Source of the DNA: Dehalococcoidia bacterium SM23_28_2
GTDB taxonomy: Bacteria; Chloroflexota; Dehalococcoidia; SM23-28-2
Direction: 5' to 3'
NCBI GenBank assembly: GCA_001303545.1
Contig: LJUA01000058.1
Location: 1 to 9,279, forward strand
Length of the DNA: 9,279 nucleotides
The translations under genes were made by a program, and so were the position numbers. This document shows, one piece after another, positions 1 through 6,018 of the stretch. The notes below the pieces were generated by a model. The model saw nothing but the letters and a program-made list of their open reading frames with translations, had not been told where the DNA came from and ran no database searches. Positions within the stretch are counted from its first letter, which is position 1. The number at the start of each line of letters is the position of its first letter.

Positions 1-145
1 CATTCTGCTGGTGCGAGAGGCCGGCGGGGCGATCACTGACCGCGACGGCGGCCCGATGAGCATCCGCAGCGAGGGGACGGTCGCCGGGGCGCCCGGCGCC
101 CACGCTGACTTCCTGCGCCTGGCGGCGGGCAGGGCGTGGCGCTAG
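1..145 (+). CDS. Inositol monophosphatase family protein, C-terminal fragment
   Basis: Only the last 47 codons are present, read from base 2 to a TAG at 143-145. The visible peptide opens ILLVREAGGAITDRDGGP and ends with a segment in which TVAGAPGAH is followed by a short helix. This matches the C-terminal end of the inositol monophosphatase/SuhB/CysQ fold: the strand and turn (I/L)VxEAGGxxTDxxG, then the 'AxxPxxH' strand and the closing helix. These are Mg2+-dependent phosphatases acting on inositol phosphate, fructose bisphosphate, PAP or related substrates. The catalytic metal-binding motifs lie upstream of the window, so the substrate cannot be assigned. It converges on the minus-strand operon, with only 17 bases between the two stop codons and no obvious terminator hairpin there. 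Confidence 0.8.
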   Translation, partial: ILLVREAGGAITDRDGGPMSIRSEGTVAGAPGAHADFLRLAAGRAWR

Positions 146-162
146 GGGTGGTCAGTGTCGCC

Positions 163-393
163 CTACTCCCCGCCCACCTCCACGGCGGTCCAGCGGTCGG
201 GGCGCTCGTAGTAGTAGAGCTGGAGGAAGCGCTCGCCCTTCAGGCGCACCAGGAAGCAGCGGCGGCGCGGCTCCTGCCACTCGCTCTCCACCGACTCCAC
301 CTCGTGCTCTTCGCCGCGCCAGGTCACCCGCTGCGGTCGCTCGGGGTAGCGGCCGCCGGCGTAGCAGGCAACCTCCACCATCTCCTCAATCAT
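163..393 (-). CDS. Small hypothetical protein (76 aa), last gene of the gat operon
   Basis: I do not recognise this protein with certainty. It is 76 residues, acidic and aromatic-rich, with no signal peptide or membrane segment. The pattern is PxRVTWRGEEHEVESV, then a W, then RCFLVRLKGERFLQLYYYE and a closing RW-TAVEV. It suggests a small all-beta domain with alternating hydrophobic strands, loosely like the small DUF6504-type proteins; that resemblance is from memory and unchecked. The ATG at 393 overlaps the end of the upstream redox-protein gene by 8 bases (ATGATTGA), so translation is probably coupled. The tight coupling and clean strand pattern support a real gene. Its position after a redox-active selenoprotein is suggestive but does not establish a function. 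Confidence 0.7.
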   Translation of the reverse strand: MIEEMVEVACYAGGRYPERPQRVTWRGEEHEVESVESEWQEPRRRCFLVRLKGERFLQLYYYERPDRWTAVEVGGE

Positions 394-844
394 CGGCTGG
401 CGGGTCGGGCCTCCGGAGGAGTTCCATCACCAGGCGAAAGGCGACGCCCGCCGCCGGCAGGCAGACGCGGATGGGCACGTCCGAGCTGTAGAACGCCTTC
501 CGGCCCTCTTCCGTGCTCAGGTCCATCTCCGTTAGCTCCCGACAGTAGAGGCTGCCCGTCTCCTGCTCGAAGCGGCGGCAGAACTCCTGGGCGAGGGCAT
601 AGCCCTTATCGCGCGGCTGCCAGGCTTCCTCTCGTCCGTGCTTGAGGCCGATGGCCATCACCGAGCCGACCACCGCTCCGCAGACGGCGCCTCGGCCGCC
701 GATGCCGCCGCCGAAGGCGGTGGCGATCCTGGGGATGACCTCGCTCTCGATTCCCAGCTCCTGGCTCACGGCCAGCAACAGGGACTCCGCTCAGTCGTAT
801 CCCTGGGCAAGAAGCAGTTGGGCCTCGTTTGGCTGCATCGTCAT
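386..844 (-). CDS. C_GCAxxG_C_C family redox protein, predicted selenoprotein (in-frame TGA = Sec18)
   Basis: Read through one in-frame TGA (793-791), this gives a 152-residue protein, about normal for the C_GCAxxG_C_C family of putative redox-active proteins. The family signature is a first Cys in a 'GYxCAExxL' context, a CGAxxG motif and two later cysteines. Here GYD-TGA-AESLLLA supplies the first position as Sec18. GRGAVCGAVVG supplies Cys55, and EFCRRFE and GSLYCREL supply Cys89 and Cys101; Cys128 is extra. The protein looks soluble and cytosolic; the substrate and partner are unknown. I chose the ATG at 844 because the ribosome site GAGGTG at 856-851 lies 6 bases upstream; the ATG at 850 abuts that site and the ATG at 838 is further away. 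The gene begins 10 bases after the gatA stop and overlaps the next gene by 8 bases. Alternatives are a nonsense-mutated pseudogene or restart at TTG 778. A stop exactly at the catalytic Cys, with an intact downstream frame and a SECIS-like hairpin, argues for selenocysteine. Confidence 0.85.
752..784 (-). promoter_or_regulatory. Candidate bacterial SECIS element within the coding sequence
   Basis: Six bases after the TGA, minus-strand bases 784-752 fold into a bipartite stem. TCCC (784-781) pairs with GGGA (755-752). A T/T mismatch follows, then GTT (779-777) with AGC (759-757), including one G-U pair. A G/G mismatch follows, then CTGGC (775-771) with GCCAG (765-761). The apical loop is CGTGA (770-766). 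That is 12 base pairs with two 1x1 internal mismatches. Twenty bases separate the TGA from the loop, and a G is the second loop base. From memory, the bacterial SECIS model asks for a small apical loop 16-37 bases after UGA with a G in its first two positions, so this fits. SelB binding is inferred, not shown. Confidence 0.75.
791..793 (-). other. In-frame TGA predicted to encode selenocysteine
   Basis: The plus-strand bases are TCA, so TGA on the minus strand. The upstream frame (MTMQPNEAQLLLAQGYD) runs into it and the downstream frame (AESLLLAVSQELG) continues without a break. The context is GYD-stop-AESLL, where family members carry GYxCAExxL with an invariant Cys. A single-base difference separates TGA from the Cys codons TGC and TGT. 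Sec in place of a redox Cys is the standard pattern for bacterial selenoproteins. Confidence 0.82.
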
Positions 845-850
845 CGTCAT

Positions 851-854
851 CACC

Positions 855-856
<2 letters not shown>
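851..856 (-). promoter_or_regulatory. Ribosome binding site of the selenoprotein gene, overlapping the gatA stop
   Basis: GAGGTG on the minus strand lies 6 bases before the ATG at 844 and overlaps the GA of the gatA TGA (857-855). It sits directly against the first ATG at 850, which makes 844 the better start. The overlap suggests that ribosomes finishing gatA reinitiate on this gene. Confidence 0.6.
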
Positions 857-2312
<1,456 letters not shown>

Positions 2313-2330
2313 TGCTGGCCTCTCGATCGC

Positions 2331-2618
2331 CTACTCCAGGACCGCCCGCACGCGGAAGAAGTCGCGCTCGGAACGAGGGGCGTTGGCCAGGATGTCCTCA
2401 GTGGGGAAAGACGGCCGCGGTTCGTCGTCGCGCATCACGTTCTCCAGGGCGAGGGGGTTGGAGGTGGGAGGGACGCCCTCGGTGTCTAGCTCCTGGAGGA
2501 TCTGGAAGTAGTCGATGATCTGGGAGAGCTGCTGCTGGAATTTGGCGATCTCCTCCTCGCTGAGGCTCATACGGAAGAGCATAGCGACGTGCTGGACTTC
2601 CTCGCGGGTGATGGCCAT
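2331..2618 (-). CDS. gatC: Asp-tRNA(Asn)/Glu-tRNA(Gln) amidotransferase subunit C
   Basis: GatC is the small subunit that wraps around GatA and stabilises the GatCAB amidotransferase. The 95-residue product begins MAITREEVQHVAMLFRMSLS, followed by an amphipathic helix (FQQQLSQIIDYFQILQELD, about 27-45). It then has the conserved turn TEGVPPTSNPL, the acidic 'MRDDEPRPSF' segment, and a tail with ILANAPRSERDFFRV (about 76-90). These are the usual GatC features in order. I chose the ATG at 2618 because AAGGAG lies 6 bases before it and a TATAAT box sits at 2655-2650. A longer frame starting at 2651 would begin inside that box. It is the first gene of the operon. Confidence 0.95.
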   Translation of the reverse strand: MAITREEVQHVAMLFRMSLSEEEIAKFQQQLSQIIDYFQILQELDTEGVPPTSNPLALENVMRDDEPRPSFPTEDILANAPRSERDFFRVRAVLE

Positions 2619-2649
2619 CGGCGGCTCCTTCCTTAGAGTGAGTGGCCCC

Positions 2650-2678
2650 ATTATAGCAAGGCGGTCGGCCGATGCGAA
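2650..2678 (-). promoter_or_regulatory. Sigma70-type promoter of the gatC-gatA-selenoprotein operon
   Basis: On the minus strand, TTCGCA (2678-2673; 4 of 6 to TTGACA) is followed after 17 bases by a perfect TATAAT (2655-2650). Transcription would begin near 2643, giving a leader of about 25 bases with the gatC ribosome site inside it. The distance and spacing fit well. No operator is obvious around it. Confidence 0.72.
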
Positions 2679-2724
2679 AGGCGGGCCCGGCCGGCGCCGG
2701 CGTGTCCATCCAGCGGCATGTTAG

Positions 2725-2752
2725 AAGGGGGAGGGCATTTGCCCTCCCCCTT
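2725..2752 (-). terminator. Strong hairpin between the dehalogenase gene and the gat operon
   Basis: A 12-bp perfect stem (2725-2736 with 2741-2752; AAGGGGGAGGGC against its complement) closes a 4-base loop. It begins about 30 bases past the dehalogenase stop and lies upstream of the gat promoter, where a terminator is expected. On the minus strand the 3' arm is followed only by TTCTAAC. On the plus strand it is followed by TTTGCGTTTT, a better T-tract. It may act in both directions, although no plus-strand gene leads into it. The fold is certain; the role is inferred. Confidence 0.65.
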
Positions 2753-2782
2753 TGCGTTTTGGCCAGCACTAAGGCATGGGCC

Positions 2783-3664
2783 TCACACCGAGGCGTACCA
2801 CTCGGCGATGGCGCGGCCGATCTCCCTCGGCGAGTCTTCCTGAACGAAGTGACTCCCCTTGACTGTGACCTCCCGCTGGTTCGGCCAGGTGCGGCAGAAT
2901 TCCCGCTGCCTGCCGATCAGGATGGCACCCGGGTCGGCGTTGATGAACAGCTTCGGCAAGTCGCTGGTGCCTAGCCATTCCGCATAGCTTCTCACGATCT
3001 CGACCACGTCGGCCGGCTCTCCCTCCACAGGAATCTCTCGTGGCCACGTCAGGGTTGGTCGGCGGGACTCGCCGGGCTCCAGGTACGGCCGCCGATACAC
3101 CGCCATCTCCTCATCGCTGAGAGCCCGCAACACACTGCCTGGGAGGATCCGTTCCACGAAAACGTTCTTATCCAGAATCATCTCCTGACCAGCCGGCGAC
3201 CGCAGGGCCTGGAAGATCGCCCGCGCGGCCTCGGGCCATTCCCCCCAGGTCACCGGTTGGACCACCGCCTCCATGTAGGCGATGCCCTTGACCCGGTCAG
3301 GGTGGCGATGTGCCCAGTGGAACGCAAGGGCGGAGCCCCAGTCGTGGCCCACCAGGGTAACGTTCGCTGTGAGGCCGAGCGCCTCGAACCAGGCGTCCAG
3401 ATAGCGAGCATGGTCGACGAAACGGTACGAACCGCTCGGCGACTTGCCCGACTTTCCCATCCCAACCAGATCGGGCGCCAGGCAGCGCGCCAGGCCCTCT
3501 ACCTGGGGGATCACGTTGCGCCAGAGATACGACGACGTCGGGTTCCCGTGTAGAAACACCATCGGGTCGCCCGCACCGGTATCGATATACGCCATCTCGC
3601 TGTCGATCACGGCGACCCGGCGTCGTTCGTAGGGGTCGGTGGCGGGAATGGGCTCGTCCTTCAC
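2783..3664 (-). CDS. Haloalkane dehalogenase, DhaA/LinB type
   Basis: This alpha/beta-hydrolase would cleave carbon-halogen bonds of haloalkanes hydrolytically, giving an alcohol, halide and proton, in the cytosol. At 293 residues it matches the family length. The sequence runs close to DhaA/LinB: VFLHGNPTSSYLWRN, APDLVGMGKS, GHDWGSALAFHWA, RVKGIAYMEAV and SHFVQEDSPREIG. All catalytic positions are present: nucleophile Asp108, halide-binding Trp109 and Asn41, acid Glu132 and base His272. This Asn/Trp pair with Glu after beta-6 is the HLD-II arrangement. The cap domain (about 135-215) decides substrate range and cannot be read by eye. Translation starts at a GTG with AAGGAGGT 6 bases upstream, an excellent site. 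A role other than dehalogenation is possible, since Renilla-type luciferases share the fold. It follows the cyclophilin gene after 136 bases and may share its transcript. Confidence 0.92.
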   Translation of the reverse strand: MKDEPIPATDPYERRRVAVIDSEMAYIDTGAGDPMVFLHGNPTSSYLWRNVIPQVEGLARCLAPDLVGMGKSGKSPSGSYRFVDHARYLDAWFEALGLTANVTLVGHDWGSALAFHWAHRHPDRVKGIAYMEAVVQPVTWGEWPEAARAIFQALRSPAGQEMILDKNVFVERILPGSVLRALSDEEMAVYRRPYLEPGESRRPTLTWPREIPVEGEPADVVEIVRSYAEWLGTSDLPKLFINADPGAILIGRQREFCRTWPNQREVTVKGSHFVQEDSPREIGRAIAEWYASV

Positions 3665-3800
3665 CTCTCAACCTCCTTGTTCAACCCAGGAGCGGCTCTC
3701 CGTCCTGCGCGGCCAGCGCGATGTTGTCGCCTACCCCCGAATGGGTCGACACTCAATGACGGCGGAAACCCCTGTGGGCTTCGCGACGCGCCGGCGGTGC

Positions 3801-4466
3801 CTAATCCTCCTCGATGGTGATGGTGATTATCGTGTCGCCTGGGGTGGTGGCGGTGGTCGGCTCTCGAGGTGTCAGCGATTCGGCCACGTCCATTCCGGAC
3901 ACCACCTCTCCAAAGAGGGTGAAGCTCCCCGTCAGTCCGGAGCAGTCCATGGTGCCCTCTTGCGGCTTGAGGCAGATGAAGAACTGGCTGCCTGCGCTGT
4001 GAGGCTGTGTCCTCTTGGCCATGCCTACAGAGCCCTCCTTGAAGGGGCGGTCGCTGAACTCATCGGGGAGGGTGTAGCCAGGGCCGCCGGTACCGGTGCC
4101 GGTGGGGTCGCCTCCCTGGGCCACGAAGCCCGGGATGACCCGATGGAAAGTGACCCCGTCGTAGAAGCCCTCGCGGGCCAAGAAGACGAAGCTGTTCACC
4201 GTCTCTGGGGCTATATCTGGGAAGAGCTGAATGCGGATGTCACCCTTCTCCGTCTCGATGGTGGCGAAGTAGGTCTTTTCCACATCTATGGTCATCGGCG
4301 GCGCCGTAACCTGGGTCGCGACAGGGGTCTGGGGTGCCACCTGGGTGGGAGTGGGCGTGGAGTCCCCCACCGGTTCCCCTTCTTCCTCGTCGCCGCACGC
4401 TGCCAGCAACAAGGAAGCTGTCATGAGGGCGCAGAAGACCAACGCGCATGGCCAGAGAGACTTCAC
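3801..4466 (-). CDS. Lipoprotein peptidyl-prolyl cis-trans isomerase, cyclophilin type
   Basis: This is predicted to be a membrane-anchored foldase that isomerises X-Pro bonds in exported proteins. Residues 1-24 form a lipoprotein signal peptide with the lipobox LLLAAC, so Cys24 would be lipidated and the protein held at the outer face of the membrane. A Thr/Pro/Gln-rich linker (about 35-57) follows, then a cyclophilin domain (about 65-220). The catalytic strand TFHRVIPGFVAQGGDP carries Arg109, Phe114 and Gln117, equivalent to CypA Arg55, Phe60 and Gln63. GSQFFICL and FTLFGEVVSGMDV follow. The usual 'LDGxxTVFG' loop is replaced by a longer segment with an extra Cys (CLKPQEGTMDCSGLTGSF), so the CypA Trp121 position is not conserved. 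Translation starts at a GTG with GGAGG 6 bases upstream. Confidence 0.93.
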   Translation of the reverse strand: MKSLWPCALVFCALMTASLLLAACGDEEEGEPVGDSTPTPTQVAPQTPVATQVTAPPMTIDVEKTYFATIETEKGDIRIQLFPDIAPETVNSFVFLAREGFYDGVTFHRVIPGFVAQGGDPTGTGTGGPGYTLPDEFSDRPFKEGSVGMAKRTQPHSAGSQFFICLKPQEGTMDCSGLTGSFTLFGEVVSGMDVAESLTPREPTTATTPGDTIITITIEED

Positions 4467-4503
4467 GGCTCACCTCCGATGAACTGGATAGCCTGGTATC
4501 GCC

Positions 4504-4532
4504 ATCCTACTCGCAGCCGCGGCGGTTGGCAA
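4504..4532 (-). promoter_or_regulatory. Candidate promoter of the lipoprotein cyclophilin gene
   Basis: On the minus strand, TTGCCA (4532-4527; 5 of 6 to TTGACA) is followed after 17 bases by TAGGAT (4509-4504; 4 of 6 to TATAAT). A start near 4497 would leave a leader of about 30 bases containing the GGAGG ribosome site. This is a prediction from consensus only. Confidence 0.5.
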
Positions 4533-4614
4533 GGAGGCGCATAGCCTGAGCGGAGGTCACCCAGGCCGCGCTGCAAGCGACGGGCAGTGCGAGGAGTGTC
4601 TAGCTAAGCCGTCG

Positions 4615-4637
4615 TCCCTTGGACCGCTCCAAGAGGG
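4615..4637 (-). terminator. Weak hairpin downstream of mscL
   Basis: CTTGGA (4618-4623) pairs with TCCAAG (4628-4633) around a CCGC loop, and the stem extends by three pairs past one bulged A. It begins 8 bases beyond the mscL stop, as a terminator would, but no T-tract follows on the minus strand. It could be a 3' stabilising structure or chance. Confidence 0.3.
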
Positions 4638-4644
4638 GGATCCG

Positions 4645-5058
4645 CTAGGCAGGTGGGACCTGCGACGTGCAGAACGAGCAGCGGCGGGCTTCGACCGGGA
4701 TCTCGCTTAGGCACTCCGGGCACTTGCGGGTCGTCGGGTCCGCCGGCGGCTCCGTACGGGACCGCGCGATCAGAGCGTTCGTCGGGACAACAATGAAGAA
4801 GAAGACGGCCGCGGCTGTGAAGATGAACGTGATCAGCGCGTTGATGAAGTCGCCATACCTAAACGTGCTTTTGTTGATTTCGAATGTGAGCGCAGAGAAA
4901 TCCGGCTCGCCAGCGATGGCTGCAATAATCGGCGTTATGAGGTCCTCAATCAAGGCTGTGACCACAGCGAACACCGCGAGGGCCATCACCAACGCAACCG
5001 CCATGTCAATGAAGTTGCCCCTGAGCAGGAACTGCTTGAAGTCGCTAGCCAGCTTCAT
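4645..5058 (-). CDS. mscL: Large-conductance mechanosensitive channel MscL with C-terminal zinc ribbon
   Basis: MscL is a homopentameric inner-membrane pore that opens under membrane tension and releases solutes after hypo-osmotic shock. The 137 residues show the family order. The N-terminal amphipathic helix is KLASDFKQFLLRGNFIDMAVALVMA. TM1 spans about 18-45 and ends LIEDLITPIIAAIAG. A short periplasmic loop contains FRYGDFINALITF, and TM2 spans about 72-95. The tail (about 111-134) is unusual: CPECLSEIPVEARRCSFC gives two CxxC pairs (113/116 and 127/130) about ten residues apart. This is a small zinc ribbon in the position of the classical cytoplasmic helix bundle. ATG start with GAGGAGGG just upstream. 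It reads away from the methyltransferase gene and is probably transcribed alone. Confidence 0.95.
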   Translation of the reverse strand: MKLASDFKQFLLRGNFIDMAVALVMALAVFAVVTALIEDLITPIIAAIAGEPDFSALTFEINKSTFRYGDFINALITFIFTAAAVFFFIVVPTNALIARSRTEPPADPTTRKCPECLSEIPVEARRCSFCTSQVPPA

Positions 5059-5083
5059 CTTGCCCTCCTCATCGTTACTGCAG

Positions 5084-5111
5084 GTTCCAATGCCGAATCG
5101 CGGCTTGGAAC
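5084..5111. repeat. Inverted repeat in the mscL/methyltransferase divergent region
   Basis: GTTCCAA (5084-5090) pairs with TTGGAAC (5105-5111). After one bulged T, GCCG (5092-5095) pairs with CGGC (5101-5104) around the loop AATCG. The dyad lies 26 bases before the mscL ATG, in the 206-base divergent gap. It could be an operator for mscL or a structured part of its leader. Nothing else clear is seen in the gap apart from the candidate promoter at 5226-5254. Confidence 0.45.
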
Positions 5112-5225
5112 TGGACGCCTCAGGTCGGCCCGCACATGATGGCAGAGCGACTCGGAGGCGTCAAGGACGCTACGGCTGCTCCATCGCCACCACTAGACAC
5201 ACGATGGCGTCGGCCAGCGGGCGGT

Positions 5226-5254
5226 TTGCCTGCGGCCGCCCATCCTGATACCAT
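5226..5254 (+). promoter_or_regulatory. Candidate promoter of the methyltransferase-PBP pair
   Basis: TTGCCT (5226-5231) is followed after 17 bases by TACCAT (5249-5254), which is preceded by TGA, giving an extended -10 (TGnTACCAT). Each box matches 4 of 6 consensus bases. The predicted start near 5261 is only about 4 bases before the GTG at 5265, so the message would be nearly leaderless unless the GTG at 5277 is used. Confidence 0.4.
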
Positions 5255-5264
5255 ACGTTAGGTT

Positions 5265-6011
5265 GTGGTTGAGGATGTGAAGACAGCACCCGCCTCGGAG
5301 GCGGTTGGCCTGGGACAGCCCAGCTACGTCTGGCGCTTCGGCCTGGAGCGCCGCCTCGATCTGATCCGCCGCCACGTTCCCCTGGAAGGTCGCCGCATCC
5401 TGGACATCGGTTGCGGCATAGGAACGTTCGTCCAGCGTCTGCGGCAGTTCTCGGCCCACGTCTATGGAGTGGACGTCGACCAGGAGCGGGTCCGCCGGGG
5501 GGCGACATCCCTTCCCTACCTGGCGGTGGCGGTGAGCGAGCATTTGCCCTTCGCCGATGCTACCTTCGATGTTGTCCTTCTGCACGAGGTCCTCGAGCAC
5601 GTCGGCGACGATCGCCTGACCCTGGGGGAGGCCTGCCGAGTGACCAGGCCGGGGGGAAGGATCGTTATCTACTGCCCCAATCGCCTGTACCCGTTCGAGA
5701 CCCACGGCATCTTCCTGGGCAAGCGCTATCTCTCCGGCAACATCCCCTTGGTCAACTACCTGCCGGATGGGCTACGCAGACGGCTGGTGCCTCACGTGCG
5801 GGCCTATACTAGGCGAAGGCTCAGGCGGTTGTTCGCCGGGCTGGCGGCGAAGCCGATCGTGTATGCCTGCGTCTTTCCAGGATTCGATAACCTGGCCGCT
5901 CGAAGTGCGCTGGCCTCTTCCATCTTGCGGCGCGTACTCTACCCGCTGGAGAATACGCCTTTGGGGAACCTTGGCCTATCACATTTCGTTGTACTAGAGA
6001 AGAGGGCATAG
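5265..6011 (+). CDS. Class I SAM-dependent methyltransferase
   Basis: This is a Rossmann-fold methyltransferase of the Methyltransf_11/25 group, 248 residues and probably cytosolic. Motif I is RRILDIGCGIGTF (about 43-55). The acidic ribose-binding residue is Asp70 in VYGVDVD. Motif II/post-II is LPFADATFDVVLLHEVLEHV (about 94-113), and the RVTRPGGRIVIYCPN strand (about 125-139) is typical. The C-terminal half (about 140-225) is basic with several hydrophobic stretches and may bind a substrate at the membrane, such as a lipid or quinone precursor; the acceptor is not identifiable. The start is uncertain. The GTG at 5265 lacks a clear ribosome site, while the GTG at 5277 has GAGG only 2 bases before it. 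It lies 7 bases upstream of the PBP gene, so the two are very likely cotranscribed. Confidence 0.9.
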   Translation: MVEDVKTAPASEAVGLGQPSYVWRFGLERRLDLIRRHVPLEGRRILDIGCGIGTFVQRLRQFSAHVYGVDVDQERVRRGATSLPYLAVAVSEHLPFADATFDVVLLHEVLEHVGDDRLTLGEACRVTRPGGRIVIYCPNRLYPFETHGIFLGKRYLSGNIPLVNYLPDGLRRRLVPHVRAYTRRRLRRLFAGLAAKPIVYACVFPGFDNLAARSALASSILRRVLYPLENTPLGNLGLSHFVVLEKRA

Positions 6012-6018
6012 GGAGGCG

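Noticed and set aside
386..778. Redox protein as a 130-residue product starting at TTG 778
   Set aside because: No convincing ribosome site precedes the TTG, and this start discards the first signature position and its conserved GYxCAE context.
2331..2651. gatC starting at ATG 2651 (106 residues)
   Set aside because: That ATG lies inside the TATAAT box. The ATG at 2618 has an ideal ribosome site and gives the usual GatC N-terminus.
3681..3752. 23-codon minus-strand reading frame between the cyclophilin and dehalogenase genes
   Set aside because: It starts at a GTG with no ribosome site, is too short, and matches nothing recognisable. The 136-base gap holds only the dehalogenase ribosome site and, at best, a very weak TTGAGT-17-TAGGCG promoter pair.
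3639..4544. 301-codon plus-strand open frame across the cyclophilin gene
   Set aside because: It is a shadow of the minus-strand cyclophilin, which has a lipobox, catalytic motifs, a ribosome site and a promoter.
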